Assembly (NCBI GenBank): GCA_963797475.1
Contig: CAWCPR010000009.1
Span: forward strand, 330,740-394,739
Source: CAWCPR01 sp963797475
GTDB lineage: Bacteria; Chloroflexota; Anaerolineae; Anaerolineales; UBA4823
Reading direction: 5' to 3'
Length of the DNA: 64,000 nt
The position numbers and the translations under genes are program-made. Positions 50,496-59,563 of the stretch are shown one piece after another; within the stretch, counting starts at the first letter, position 1; each line of letters opens with the position of its first letter. Under the pieces are notes generated by a model. The model was given only the letters and a program-made list of their open reading frames with translations. It had not been told where the DNA came from and ran no database searches.

Positions 50496-52301
50496 ATGTT
50501 TCGATTTGTTCGAGTCATTTTCGTTTTGGCGGTCGTCCTGTCCCTGGTCGCTGGGCCAATAGATCGAGAGGTGAAGGCTCAAACAATCTGGCTGGAAACC
50601 GTTGGAAAAGCCGCACCCACCGGCGGCGTGGTCGGAGACGGCACGCCGGCTAGCTGCACCGAGACGGCCCTCGACGCCGCGCTGGCTGGCGGCGGCCTGG
50701 TCACATTCGACTGCGGCGGGCCGGCGACCATCCTCGTCCTGCACCAGAAGAATATCACCCAAGAAACCACAATCGACGGCGGCGGCGTCATCACGCTCAC
50801 CGGAGGGTTGGCGACGGGCCTTTTCCGCGTAGACGCGGCCGGGGCGCTGGTATTGAAGGATATCATCCTCGACAGCGCCTACAACTTCAACACCAGCGGC
50901 GGCGCGATTTGGAGCGCCGGCCCGCTCACTTTGACCCACGTCACGATCCAAAACAGCCAGACCGGCAGCCAATTTTGCGGCGGCGCAATCCTGATCGCCG
51001 GCGATACGATCATCACGAACAGCACGTTCAACAAAAACAATGCCAGCCTGGGCGGCGGCGCAATTTGCGTCCGTTCGCAGCCCGGCACGAAAGTCCAAAT
51101 TACGGACAGCTCATTCACGAATAACCAGGCCGTGGACCCCGCCCTCGGCTACGGCGGCGCCCTGTACGTCGAATATGGGACGGCGATCGTGCGCGACAGC
51201 GTCTTTTTTGCGAACAGCGCCCATTTCGGCGGCGCAGTCTACGCCGCGCCCAACAACGCCTCAATCACGCTGGAAGGATCTGCCAGCAGCTCACCCTACG
51301 CCGGCAAGCTGCAGCTCAATGCGAACACGGCCTCTGAAGACGGCGGCGCGATCTACAACAAAGGCGGGGCGATCTCCATCAACAGCGCAGTGATCACGGT
51401 CAACCGGACGCCGACCCAAACCCCGCTCGCCGGCTATGGCGGCGGCATCTACAATGAAGGCGTTCTGACGCTGACCAACAGCATCCTTTCGCAAAATGAG
51501 GGCCGCTACGGCGGCGGCGTATTCGTCGGAATCAGCGTAACGGGCGCCCGCGCCTCGATCGACCACACCTTGTTCCTCAGGAACGTCAGCGGCAACCTGG
51601 GCGGCGGCCTGTATACGAATCTCATCACCACAACAGTTACCATTTCCGATTCGGTCTTCCTTGGCAACAATGCCCGAGCCGGCGGCGGCCTGGCCCGCTC
51701 CAATGCGAACCTGCACGTCTTTAATTCTTCTTTCACCCAAAACACTGCCGAGTTGGGCGGGGGCCTGCTCTTGAGCGCCGTGCCGAGCCCATCTAGCGGG
51801 CCATATGTGCGCGTGCAAAGCGTCACCGTCAGCGGCAACACCGCCAGCAGCAACCAGGGCGGCGGCGTCTTTAACGAGGGCCTGGTGGAGCTGTACTCCA
51901 TGACGATCATTTCGAATACCAACGGCGTGTTCAGCCGCGGGTCGGGAAACACGCGTTTCCGTGATTCCGTGCTGCAAAACTCGGGTTTCCTCAACTGCGA
52001 TGGCGACGGCACGGCGCAAATCTCGGACGACAGCCACAACTTCTCGACCGATAATAGCTGCCCGCTGCCAAACAGCCAGGTGGGCGCCGGTCTGGATCCC
52101 CAGCTCGGCCCGCTGACGTCCGACATGTTTGGCCCCACTTACTATCACATGCCGTTCGCCGGCAGCCCGCTCATCAACGCCGCCTTTAACTGCCCGGAGC
52201 GCGACCAGCGCGAGGCGCTGCGCCCCGACGCGTGCGACATCGGCGCGGTGGAATTCGGCGGCCTGCTGCATGTGGCGTACCTGCCGTTGTTGGTGAGGTA
52301 A
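50496..52301 (+). CDS. secreted parallel beta-helix protein (polymorphic outer-membrane-type repeats)
   Basis: 601 residues from ATG 50496 (GGAGGT five to six bases upstream). Signal peptide at 1-30. Many repeats of the GGGIYN / SxFxxNxAxxGGG type (GGAIWSAGPLTLTHVTIQNS, GGAIYNKGGAISINSAVITV, GGGVFNEGLVELYSMTII) form a right-handed beta-helix. It ends ACDIGAVEFGGLLHVAYLPLLVR; the AVEFGG region is typical of choice-of-anchor proteins and YLPLLVR may be a sorting or anchoring tail. Probably a surface adhesin or polysaccharide-interacting protein. Confidence 0.9.
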   Translation: MFRFVRVIFVLAVVLSLVAGPIDREVKAQTIWLETVGKAAPTGGVVGDGTPASCTETALDAALAGGGLVTFDCGGPATILVLHQKNITQETTIDGGGVITLTGGLATGLFRVDAAGALVLKDIILDSAYNFNTSGGAIWSAGPLTLTHVTIQNSQTGSQFCGGAILIAGDTIITNSTFNKNNASLGGGAICVRSQPGTKVQITDSSFTNNQAVDPALGYGGALYVEYGTAIVRDSVFFANSAHFGGAVYAAPNNASITLEGSASSSPYAGKLQLNANTASEDGGAIYNKGGAISINSAVITVNRTPTQTPLAGYGGGIYNEGVLTLTNSILSQNEGRYGGGVFVGISVTGARASIDHTLFLRNVSGNLGGGLYTNLITTTVTISDSVFLGNNARAGGGLARSNANLHVFNSSFTQNTAELGGGLLLSAVPSPSSGPYVRVQSVTVSGNTASSNQGGGVFNEGLVELYSMTIISNTNGVFSRGSGNTRFRDSVLQNSGFLNCDGDGTAQISDDSHNFSTDNSCPLPNSQVGAGLDPQLGPLTSDMFGPTYYHMPFAGSPLINAAFNCPERDQREALRPDACDIGAVEFGGLLHVAYLPLLVR

Positions 52302-52642
52302 AAAGAAGGACTACGAAGGGGATCAATCAAGCCGATTTGGGCCAGCAGGATGGTCAGGGTGGCTGTAAGCAGGTAGCCCAACGGTTGACGGCGGAGAAGC
52401 AAGGCGCCTGACAGCAGCACAGCCGGCGTGATGATCCCAATATCGAGCATATAAGTCACAGCGGTTGTGTACGGACCCAAGGCTTGAGGCGCCTGCCCGG
52501 CGATCAGGGCGCTTACGACGTCACTGAGCCAGATGAACGCAGTCCCCAGCCCAACTACGAACATGAAGATCGCCATCTCACGCCGCGGCAGACGCGGCGA
52601 AATGCTGCCGGGCAGGGAATTCGTTATTGACTTCTCCGCCAT
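52145..52642 (-). pseudogene. truncated multi-helix membrane protein
   Basis: The first about 105 residues read as a real membrane protein with three helices (MAIFMFVVGLGTAFIWLSDV, YMLDIGIITPAVLLSGALLL, LGYLLTATLTILLAQIGLI). From about 52325 the frame turns into low-quality sequence and runs antisense into the beta-helix gene for 157 bases, so the true 3' end is lost. The N-terminus also looks shortened compared with the longer proteins it resembles. Probably a gene fragment left by a deletion joined to the end of the beta-helix locus. Confidence 0.55.
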
Positions 52643-52763
52643 TTTCCTGTAAGATTTATTCAGTTATTGTTACGGTTACCAGCTAATTTAGCCAATTAAT
52701 TGAATAAGTTTGTCATTTCTATGGAATTCGGCGAGATAGACCACCCTGTTCGGGCAAGCAACC

Positions 52764-53534
52764 ATGGACCAACTCGCTCTCTCTGAACGCCAAAAACGGA
52801 TCCTGAACGCCCTGCGATCCAATAAGCCGACATCCCTGAAGGAATTATCCCAACGAGTCCGGATCAGCGATTCGACGCTGCGCCGGGATCTCTTCCCCCT
52901 GGTAGACAGCGAACTCGTGACTCGCCAATTCGGCAGCGTTCAACTGGCTTACTCGCCCGATGTTGAAACGCCGTTTGTCCTGCGCGCGACCATCAATGAG
53001 GAAGAGAAACGCAGGATCGCCCGCGCCGCCGTCGACCTCATTCAGGAAGGCGATTCTATTTTCATTTCCGGCGGTACGACCACTCGGGAGCTGGCCCAAC
53101 TGCTCCCCCTGCGGCAAAGATTGACGGTCATCACCAACGCCCTTCCGGTTGCCAATGCCGTTGTGGGCAAGCCAGGCATCAAGCTGGTGATATTGGGCGG
53201 CGAGGTTCGCCGCGACGAACAGAATATGCACGGACACCTGACCCTGTTTGGCGTCGACCAGTTGCGGGCGGAGCTGTTATTTTACGGCATTGAAGCGATC
53301 AGCCTGGAACACGGCCTCACCCACAGCCACCTGATCGAGGTGAGCACCGACAGGGCCTTGATACGCGCCTGCAGCCGGACAATCGTGCTTGCCGATAACT
53401 CCAAGTTCGGGAAAGTCGCCCCGGCTGTGGTCGCGCCGCTATCCCAGGTTCACACCATCATCACCGGGCGCGGGTTGGCACAAGCGTATGTCGACCGGCT
53501 GCGCGAACAGCAAATCCAGCTAATCCTCGTATGA
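52764..53534 (+). CDS. DeoR family transcriptional regulator
   Basis: 256 residues. DeoR helix-turn-helix (ERQKRILNALRSNKPTSLKE, then RVRISDSTLRRDLFPLV), and the DeoRC sugar-phosphate sensor domain (IFISGGTTTRELAQLL, TVITNALPVANAV, VILGGEVRRDE, TIVLADNSKFGKVA). DeoR proteins repress sugar catabolic operons until a phosphorylated sugar binds. It is the first gene of the amidohydrolase-ABC-UroD operon, 13 bases before the next gene. Confidence 0.93.
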   Translation: MDQLALSERQKRILNALRSNKPTSLKELSQRVRISDSTLRRDLFPLVDSELVTRQFGSVQLAYSPDVETPFVLRATINEEEKRRIARAAVDLIQEGDSIFISGGTTTRELAQLLPLRQRLTVITNALPVANAVVGKPGIKLVILGGEVRRDEQNMHGHLTLFGVDQLRAELLFYGIEAISLEHGLTHSHLIEVSTDRALIRACSRTIVLADNSKFGKVAPAVVAPLSQVHTIITGRGLAQAYVDRLREQQIQLILV

Positions 53535-53547
53535 GCAGGCAGCTTGA

Positions 53548-54882
53548 ATGACTCCACCCTCCCAAGAAGTCTACGAAGAGCTTTATGAAACCATGGCGGG
53601 CAAGCCGGTGCTGAACACCCACAGCCACCAGTTGCCAGAACAGGAATACCGAGATTTTAGCCTGGATGCGCTCTTGCGCAATGCATACATTAACTGGTGC
53701 GGCGTTTCATGGGACCACACGCCAGAATCGCGGCGCATCCTGTTCGAAAAAGTCCGTTTCCACTCCGCTTTCGTCTGGTTATATAAAAGCCTGAGGGATA
53801 TCTACAAGCTCGATCTGCCTCTGGATAAATCGACCTGGGAAGATTGGAGCCGGGAAATTTCCAAAGCCCACCGAGACCCATCCTTCCGGCGTACGATCCT
53901 GGCAGATCAGTGCTGCTACCGGCGCACAATCCTGGATGCCTACTGGCGTCCAGGCAGCGATAACGGCGATCCAGCGCTATTCGCCCCCACCTTCCGTGTC
54001 AACTCTTTCTTCTTCGGTTTTTCTCCCGTCGTAGTGGATAGCGACGGCAACAATCCGTACACGCTCTACTCGGGGACCTGGATCAAAGACCTGGACGAGT
54101 ACACCACCTGGGTTGCCCAGAAAATCGTTCAGGCAAAACACCAGGGAGCGGTAGCCATCAAGGTGCCAATCGCCTATGATCGCGGCCTGGATTTCGCAGA
54201 AATCACCCCACAAGAAGCGCGGCTGGCTTTCTCTCGCCTGGTTGAGGCGGCTGCGCCTTCCGCTGGGGATTCGTCCCTTACGCCTGGAGATCTTATCCCA
54301 TCGAATGCCCCGGTCTTGAAGGCTTTCCCAAGCCTCGAGCCGGGGGTCGATCCACAGGATCTCAAGGATTTCCAGGATTACCTTTTCTTCTCGATTTGCC
54401 GTATCGCCGCAGAACTCGACCTGCCGGTCCAGATCCACACAGGCACCGGCCAAGGACGCCGCACAAATGCCCTCTGGTTGCAGGAGGCGATCGAAAAGAA
54501 CCCTTCTACCCGTTTTGTGCTGCTGCACTGCAGTTATCCGTGGGTGCAGGATATCGTACCCCTGGTAACCCGCTACACGAACGTCTACCCCGATCTCAGC
54601 ATGCTGCCCTTGTTTTCGACCCAGGCGAGCAAAAGCGTTCTTCACGAGCTGCTGGAGACGACAACCGCCGATAAAGTCGCCTGGGGTTGCGATACCTGGA
54701 CGCCGGAGGAAAGCTTTGGCTCTCTCCTGGCGTTCCGGCAGGTCGCGGCCAGCGTGCTCCAGGAGAAGATCAGCGCTGGCTATTTCTCTGCCAGCGATGC
54801 CTGCCAGGTCCTGGATAACATCCTGTTTAAGAACGCAGCCCGACTGTACCAGCTCGAGCCACCCAACCCAGTCCCGGATTGA
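53548..54882 (+). CDS. amidohydrolase family protein
   Basis: 444 residues, TIM-barrel amidohydrolase resembling the uronate isomerase/PF04909 group: metal-ligand HxH in LNTHSHQLP (His 25, 27), later VQIHTGTGQGRRTNAL, FVLLHCSYPW and the Asp in VAWGCDTWTPEE. Probable metal-dependent hydrolase, decarboxylase or isomerase of a carbohydrate-derived acid. Co-transcribed with deoR and the sugar ABC genes, so its substrate is likely the imported compound. Confidence 0.85.
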   Translation: MTPPSQEVYEELYETMAGKPVLNTHSHQLPEQEYRDFSLDALLRNAYINWCGVSWDHTPESRRILFEKVRFHSAFVWLYKSLRDIYKLDLPLDKSTWEDWSREISKAHRDPSFRRTILADQCCYRRTILDAYWRPGSDNGDPALFAPTFRVNSFFFGFSPVVVDSDGNNPYTLYSGTWIKDLDEYTTWVAQKIVQAKHQGAVAIKVPIAYDRGLDFAEITPQEARLAFSRLVEAAAPSAGDSSLTPGDLIPSNAPVLKAFPSLEPGVDPQDLKDFQDYLFFSICRIAAELDLPVQIHTGTGQGRRTNALWLQEAIEKNPSTRFVLLHCSYPWVQDIVPLVTRYTNVYPDLSMLPLFSTQASKSVLHELLETTTADKVAWGCDTWTPEESFGSLLAFRQVAASVLQEKISAGYFSASDACQVLDNILFKNAARLYQLEPPNPVPD

Positions 54883-55028
54883 TGATCAGGAGGTGAAATT
54901 GCCCCAACCGCTCTGTTTGCCCGGTACCATACAAATCTCTACGTGCCTTCTTAAAAAGTGGGATTCTTCCGGCTGATTGAGAAGCTACCCATAGTAACCA
55001 TAATGTCTCCAAGAAAGGATTGAACAAA

Positions 55029-56366
55029 ATGAAAGGACCCTTCCTTCGCCTTTTCGTTGTGTTGCTGATCTTAACAATGGTATTGCCCGCCTGCGCGAAA
55101 GCCACCCCCAGTCCTGCTGCAGAAGCGCCGGTCAATCTGACCTTCTGGTTCTGGGCCGAACCCGATGCTCCCGGCGCAAACGCCTGGATCGAGAACGTGG
55201 TGCAGGAATATAAAAAAGTAAAGCCCAACGTCACCGTAGAAGTTGTGCCTCAGGGCACGGATGCGTTGATCAGCGGATTTCAGACCGCCGTCTCGGCAGG
55301 CAGCGGCGGGCCAGATATCGCCTCGCAGTGGGCGACCGGGCAGGTGATGGGCTTTGTCTGGCAGGATGCGCTCGTACCGATCAGCGACTACATCTCACAA
55401 GACACCCTCAAGACCTGGCTGAACCTGGATGAGAATAAGTATAACAACAAAATCTGGGGAGCCCCGATGTACCTCCTGACCATTGTGGTCATGTACAATA
55501 AAGACCTGTTCGCCCAGGCAGGGATTACCCCTCCGGGCCCGGATGAGCGCTGGAGCTGGGACCAATTTTTGGCCGCCGCGGAAAAACTAAAGGCAGCCAA
55601 CATCACCCCCTTTGGCATTGGCGATCTTGGTGGTTATGGAGGCGCCTGGTTCTGGTCAAACTTCGCCGGCCAGAACATGGATTCGGTCGACGAGCTGCGC
55701 CAGGCAGTGGTCGGCGACAAATCCTTCCAGGACCCGAAGTACACGGGTTTCTACCAAGAGCTGGATAAGATGGTCAAAGCCGGCTACTTCAATTCAGATG
55801 TCATGTCCCGTGATCTGTCCTACGGCAACGACCTGTTCTCACAGGGCACGGTTGGGATGGCTTTCGGCACCGATGGCTTTGTCAGCCAGGCTCTGAAGGA
55901 TATGGGCGCAGACAAAATCGGGATCATGCCGATCCCCAAGTGGGGCAGCGGCAAGCTGGCCGATTACGGGAACTCGACCCAGTCGATCTCCTTCCTGATC
56001 ACGAAACAATCCAAAAACCCCCAGGCGGCGGCTGATTTCTTGGTGTACCTGCACTCGCCTGAAATCTTGAAAAGCTGGTACGAGACGACCGGGATTATTC
56101 CGGCCGACACCCAGTTTGATTCCAGCCTGATCACCGATCCAATGATCCAGCAGCTTTTCAAGATCAAAACCACAGGGCCGCAGGTCTGGCTCGAGAACTT
56201 CATCCCCGGGCAGGTCGATTCCGAGGGCGACCTGGCAGCCGGAGAGCTGGTCTTCTCCCAGAGCGGCTCGCCGGATGACGCGGCTCAGATCTGGCAGAAT
56301 GCTGCGGATACCTGGCGCACCCAGCATCCGGATGAGCTCGAAAAGTGGAAAAGCTGGCAGCAATAG
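55029..56366 (+). CDS. carbohydrate ABC transporter substrate-binding lipoprotein
   Basis: 445 residues. Lipoprotein signal (LTMVLPAC) at the N-terminus, then an extracellular solute-binding protein family 1 fold: NLTFWFWAEPDAPGANAWIE, GGPDIASQWATGQVMGF, WGAPMYLLTIVVMYNKDLFA, FSQGTVGMAFGTDGFVSQAL. ATG 55029 (AAAGGA ten bases upstream) is preferred over TTG 55020. It delivers an oligosaccharide or related compound to the two downstream permeases; no ATPase gene is in the operon, so a shared MsmX-type ATPase is inferred. Confidence 0.93.
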   Translation: MKGPFLRLFVVLLILTMVLPACAKATPSPAAEAPVNLTFWFWAEPDAPGANAWIENVVQEYKKVKPNVTVEVVPQGTDALISGFQTAVSAGSGGPDIASQWATGQVMGFVWQDALVPISDYISQDTLKTWLNLDENKYNNKIWGAPMYLLTIVVMYNKDLFAQAGITPPGPDERWSWDQFLAAAEKLKAANITPFGIGDLGGYGGAWFWSNFAGQNMDSVDELRQAVVGDKSFQDPKYTGFYQELDKMVKAGYFNSDVMSRDLSYGNDLFSQGTVGMAFGTDGFVSQALKDMGADKIGIMPIPKWGSGKLADYGNSTQSISFLITKQSKNPQAAADFLVYLHSPEILKSWYETTGIIPADTQFDSSLITDPMIQQLFKIKTTGPQVWLENFIPGQVDSEGDLAAGELVFSQSGSPDDAAQIWQNAADTWRTQHPDELEKWKSWQQ

Positions 56367-56412
56367 CCAGGCCGGTAAGATCGGCAGGAATTTCATTTAC
56401 CCATCCATTCCG

Positions 56413-56473
56413 GGGCGAGGCGAAGGGTTTCAAGCGCAGGCTAAAAGAATGCGCCGGTCCCTTCGCCTCGCCC
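56413..56473. other. long REP-like stem-loop between binding-protein and permease genes
   Basis: GGGCGAGGCGAAGGG (56413-56427) pairs perfectly over 15 bases with 56459-56473; inside, GCGCA pairs with TGCGC. No U-tract follows. Placed between the binding-protein and permease genes like the malE-malF hairpin, it probably protects the upstream mRNA so the binding protein is made in excess. Confidence 0.8.
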
Positions 56474-56540
56474 AGAGCCCGCCGCAGCAGCACCTGTAGT
56501 CTGCAAGGCAGGCAGCGTTTTTTACTGATAGCATACCAGG

Positions 56541-57449
56541 ATGTCGCGTATGAGTGCAGTTCGTTGGAAAATTCCACGGTCCAAGCATGGAGCAGTTTGG
56601 GAGCCGTACCTGTACCTCCTGCCTGCTTCCCTTTTCTTGTTGTTCACCTTTATTTATCCGATCGTCCAGATTTTTCGGTTAAGCTTGTTCAAAACCAGTG
56701 AGAGTCATGCGCCGGTAATCTCGTTTGATTTTTATAAACTGGTCCTTACAGATAAAATTTTTTGGCGCAGCGCGACGAACAATGCATTGTTGATGCTAAG
56801 CGTCCCGTTGATGACCGTTCTGGGGCTGGTCATCGCCGTCCTGCTGTTTGAAAAAGTGCGCGGTTGGCGGGTTTACCGTTCGATTATTTTTCTGCCCTAC
56901 ATCCTGGCGATCCCAACAGTAGCCACCACTTTCGTATATCTCCTGGGGCGTGAGGGCATTGTCAACTCACTCCTTACCTGGGCGGGCGCGGGTTTTCTGG
57001 CCCAGGATTGGCTGGGTAACCAATCGCTGGTCATCCCATCCATCAGCAGCCTGATTGTCTATCGCGAGCTGGGATTCGGGGTCGTCCTTTTCCTGGCCAA
57101 GTTGATGTCGATGGATCGGGAAATCCTGGAAGCCGCAGAGATCGATGGGGCGAATTGGTGGCAGAAGCACGTGTTTGTCACCATTCCCCAAATGGCCTTT
57201 GTGATCCAATTCTTTATTGTGGTGGAAGTCATCACCATGCTCTCCTGGGTATTCGCCTACGTCTACAGCTCCACCCAGGGTGGGCCAAGCAATTCCTCCA
57301 GCGTGATAGAGTTCTACTTGTGGAGACACGGTTTCTATTACCGCTCTCCGGAAATGGCAGCCGCGACGGCGGTTATCCTGCTTTCGGTGACGACCTTCCT
57401 GATCATCGTTCAGATGCGGTTCCGCCGCTTTTCACTGGAGGAGTCATGA
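56541..57449 (+). CDS. sugar ABC transporter permease (MalF-type)
   Basis: 302 residues with six membrane helices. N-terminal YLYLLPASLFLLFTFIYPIV and the EAA loop EAAEIDGANWWQKHVFVTIP near 210-230 identify the MalF/UgpA class. Its stop overlaps the next permease ATG (ATGA). The partner permease at 57446 completes the channel. Confidence 0.94.
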   Translation: MSRMSAVRWKIPRSKHGAVWEPYLYLLPASLFLLFTFIYPIVQIFRLSLFKTSESHAPVISFDFYKLVLTDKIFWRSATNNALLMLSVPLMTVLGLVIAVLLFEKVRGWRVYRSIIFLPYILAIPTVATTFVYLLGREGIVNSLLTWAGAGFLAQDWLGNQSLVIPSISSLIVYRELGFGVVLFLAKLMSMDREILEAAEIDGANWWQKHVFVTIPQMAFVIQFFIVVEVITMLSWVFAYVYSSTQGGPSNSSSVIEFYLWRHGFYYRSPEMAAATAVILLSVTTFLIIVQMRFRRFSLEES

Positions 57450-58288
57450 GGGCCGTGCGCCTGTACGTTTCCCCCATCCTCCAGGGGCTGGCGAAGCATG
57501 GTTTCTTGATCCTGCTCAGCATTTTGATGATCTACCCGGTCTACTACATGATCATCACCAGCCTGAAAACGCGCCTGGAATGGTTGAGCAACCAGTTCGG
57601 CCTGCCAAGTAGCATTACATTCTCAAACTACGTGCAGGTTTTTATCGACGGCAAGCTGCCGTTGTGGTTCCGCAATTCAATAATGGTGACGGTGGGCTCT
57701 GTTTTCATGGCGACGCTGTTCGCAACCCTGGCAGCCTACGCGATCACCCGCTTTACCTTCCGCGGCCGGGCGATGTTCCTGAACACGATGGTGGCGCTAA
57801 TGGTGGTTCCACCGTCCGTGCTGATCATCCCTTTATTTATCCTGATGGTGCGGGGTAAATTAATCAACACCTTACCCGGCCTGATCTTAATCTACGTCGG
57901 CTTGCTCATCCCCTTCTCAATCTACCTGTTGGTGAGCTTTTTCCGCAGCCTGCCGCACGAGCTGTTTGACGCGGCCGCCATTGACGGGTGCACCAATTTT
58001 GGCATCCTGTGGCGCATCGTGCTGCCGCTTTCCGGCCCGGCTTTTATGACTCTCCTGATCGTCAACGCCCTGTATGTCTGGAATGAGCTGCTCTTGGCGC
58101 TCGTCTTCCTGCAGGGGGAAGACCTGAAAACCCTCATGCCGGGGCTGCTGATGTTCAAAGGACACTTTTTTAACAATGAGGCCATGGTGATGTCGGCCGC
58201 GTTCCTGGCCTGCCTGCCGATGATCCTGCTCTACTTGTTCGGACAGCGTTTGTTCGTCGAAGGTCTGACCGCCGGCTCGATCAAATGA
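57446..58288 (+). CDS. sugar ABC transporter permease (MalG-type)
   Basis: 280 residues from ATG 57446, which overlaps the previous stop and has GGAGGAG upstream; the same frame is open further back, inside the previous gene. Six membrane helices; the EAA loop DAAAIDGCTNFGILWRIVLP is that of MalG/UgpE proteins. C-terminal FVEGLTAGSIK is also typical. Confidence 0.94.
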   Translation: MRAVRLYVSPILQGLAKHGFLILLSILMIYPVYYMIITSLKTRLEWLSNQFGLPSSITFSNYVQVFIDGKLPLWFRNSIMVTVGSVFMATLFATLAAYAITRFTFRGRAMFLNTMVALMVVPPSVLIIPLFILMVRGKLINTLPGLILIYVGLLIPFSIYLLVSFFRSLPHELFDAAAIDGCTNFGILWRIVLPLSGPAFMTLLIVNALYVWNELLLALVFLQGEDLKTLMPGLLMFKGHFFNNEAMVMSAAFLACLPMILLYLFGQRLFVEGLTAGSIK

Positions 58289-58327
58289 ACCCGGCAGGAA
58301 GAACCCTTTGTAAAGGATTATTGGCGG

Positions 58328-59521
58328 ATGGCGCAATGCAGCCCCTGCCTCGCTCCCGAAAGAACCCACCCCATGAACAACCCTTTACACCGCGAACGAT
58401 TCCTGGCTGCCCTTAAGCACCAGGAGGCCGACCGGGTCCCTGTGACCCTGGGCAGTCCCTCTTGTGCAATACACCGCAGCGCCCAACAACGACTGTTGGA
58501 ATATCTGGGTTTGCCTCCCGCCCAGGCGCCAGTGGTCATCGATAATATCCTGCAAATCGTGGAGCCGGACCCGCAGCTTCTCCAGCGTTTTGATGTGGAT
58601 GTGCTCTGGCTGCTGCCACAAGAGCCCCAGGCGCCGTGGGGCGCCGAGGGCGATTCGTATGTGGATGAATTCGGACGCCGTTTTACTTCGGGCGGTGGAT
58701 TTTATAATCAGATCTCCAGCCCGCTCCAGCAGGGCACAACCGAAGAATTATCCAATTACCGCTTCCCGCAGTTGTCTGGCGACCGTGTCCGCGGCCTGCA
58801 CGAAAAAGCCGCCCGCCTGTACGAGCAAGGGTTCGGCTTAGGCGTGGACGGCCCGTGGGGCATCTACGAGATCAGCAGCAGCCTGCGCAGCACCGAACAA
58901 TACCTGATGGACATGCTGCTCAACCCGGTTTATGCCGAGGAGATCGCCGAGCGGGTTTTGGAAGAACACCACATCCCGTTTTATTCGCTGCTCCTGGAGG
59001 CAGCTTCTCCATACGCGCAGATGGCGGTGATCAGCGATGACCTGGGGGGCCAGCAGGGCTTGATCTTCTCACCGCGCCTGTTCCGCCAGATCTTCAAACC
59101 GCGTTTGAAGCGATTAATCAAGCACATTCACTCCCTGGCGGATGTGCGGGTCTACATGCATTCGGACGGCGCTATTTCCGACCTGATCCCGGACCTGATC
59201 GAGATCGGCGTGGAAGGCTTGAACCCGGTCCAACACACCGCCCGCGGCATGGACCTCGCCGGGCTGAAAAACCGCTATGGCAAGGATCTTGGCTTTTTCG
59301 GCGGGACCCTGGAAAACGAATTGCTCAGCTTCGGCGATCCTCAAACCATCCGGAAAAACGTGCGCGAGAATATTTCCATTCTCGCCCCGGGTGGAGGCTT
59401 TCTGTTTGCCTCCATTCATAATATCTCGCAAGAAGCGCCTCCGGAAAATATCGTCGCTCTTCTGGACGCCGGGCTGGAATTCGGGCGCTACCCGGCAGGA
59501 TTTGCGCAGAGCCAGGGCTGA
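58328..59521 (+). CDS. uroporphyrinogen-decarboxylase-family protein in a sugar operon
   Basis: 397 residues. UroD-like barrel: RERFLAALKHQEADRVPVTL, VDEFGRRF, VISDDLGGQQGLIFSPRLFR, VYMHSDGAISDLIPDLIEIG and GLNPVQHTARGMDL. Heme biosynthesis is unlikely because the HemE N-terminal Arg-rich signature is absent. The family includes cobalamin:substrate methyltransferases such as MtaA and MtvA, which bind zinc near HxDG-like motifs. A second possible start is ATG 58373, closer to the family N-terminus; AAGGA ten bases upstream favours 58328. It probably acts on a methylated sugar or aglycone carried by the ABC transporter. Confidence 0.88.
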   Translation: MAQCSPCLAPERTHPMNNPLHRERFLAALKHQEADRVPVTLGSPSCAIHRSAQQRLLEYLGLPPAQAPVVIDNILQIVEPDPQLLQRFDVDVLWLLPQEPQAPWGAEGDSYVDEFGRRFTSGGGFYNQISSPLQQGTTEELSNYRFPQLSGDRVRGLHEKAARLYEQGFGLGVDGPWGIYEISSSLRSTEQYLMDMLLNPVYAEEIAERVLEEHHIPFYSLLLEAASPYAQMAVISDDLGGQQGLIFSPRLFRQIFKPRLKRLIKHIHSLADVRVYMHSDGAISDLIPDLIEIGVEGLNPVQHTARGMDLAGLKNRYGKDLGFFGGTLENELLSFGDPQTIRKNVRENISILAPGGGFLFASIHNISQEAPPENIVALLDAGLEFGRYPAGFAQSQG

Positions 59522-59563
59522 AAGCGCCCTGGAGGAAAACCCCTACTGGAAGGACGCATACCA

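Noticed and set aside
54892..54976. Short TTG frame after an AGGAGG at 54890
   Set aside because: Only about 22 codons and no similarity; the SD-like sequence is probably chance in a purine-rich spacer.
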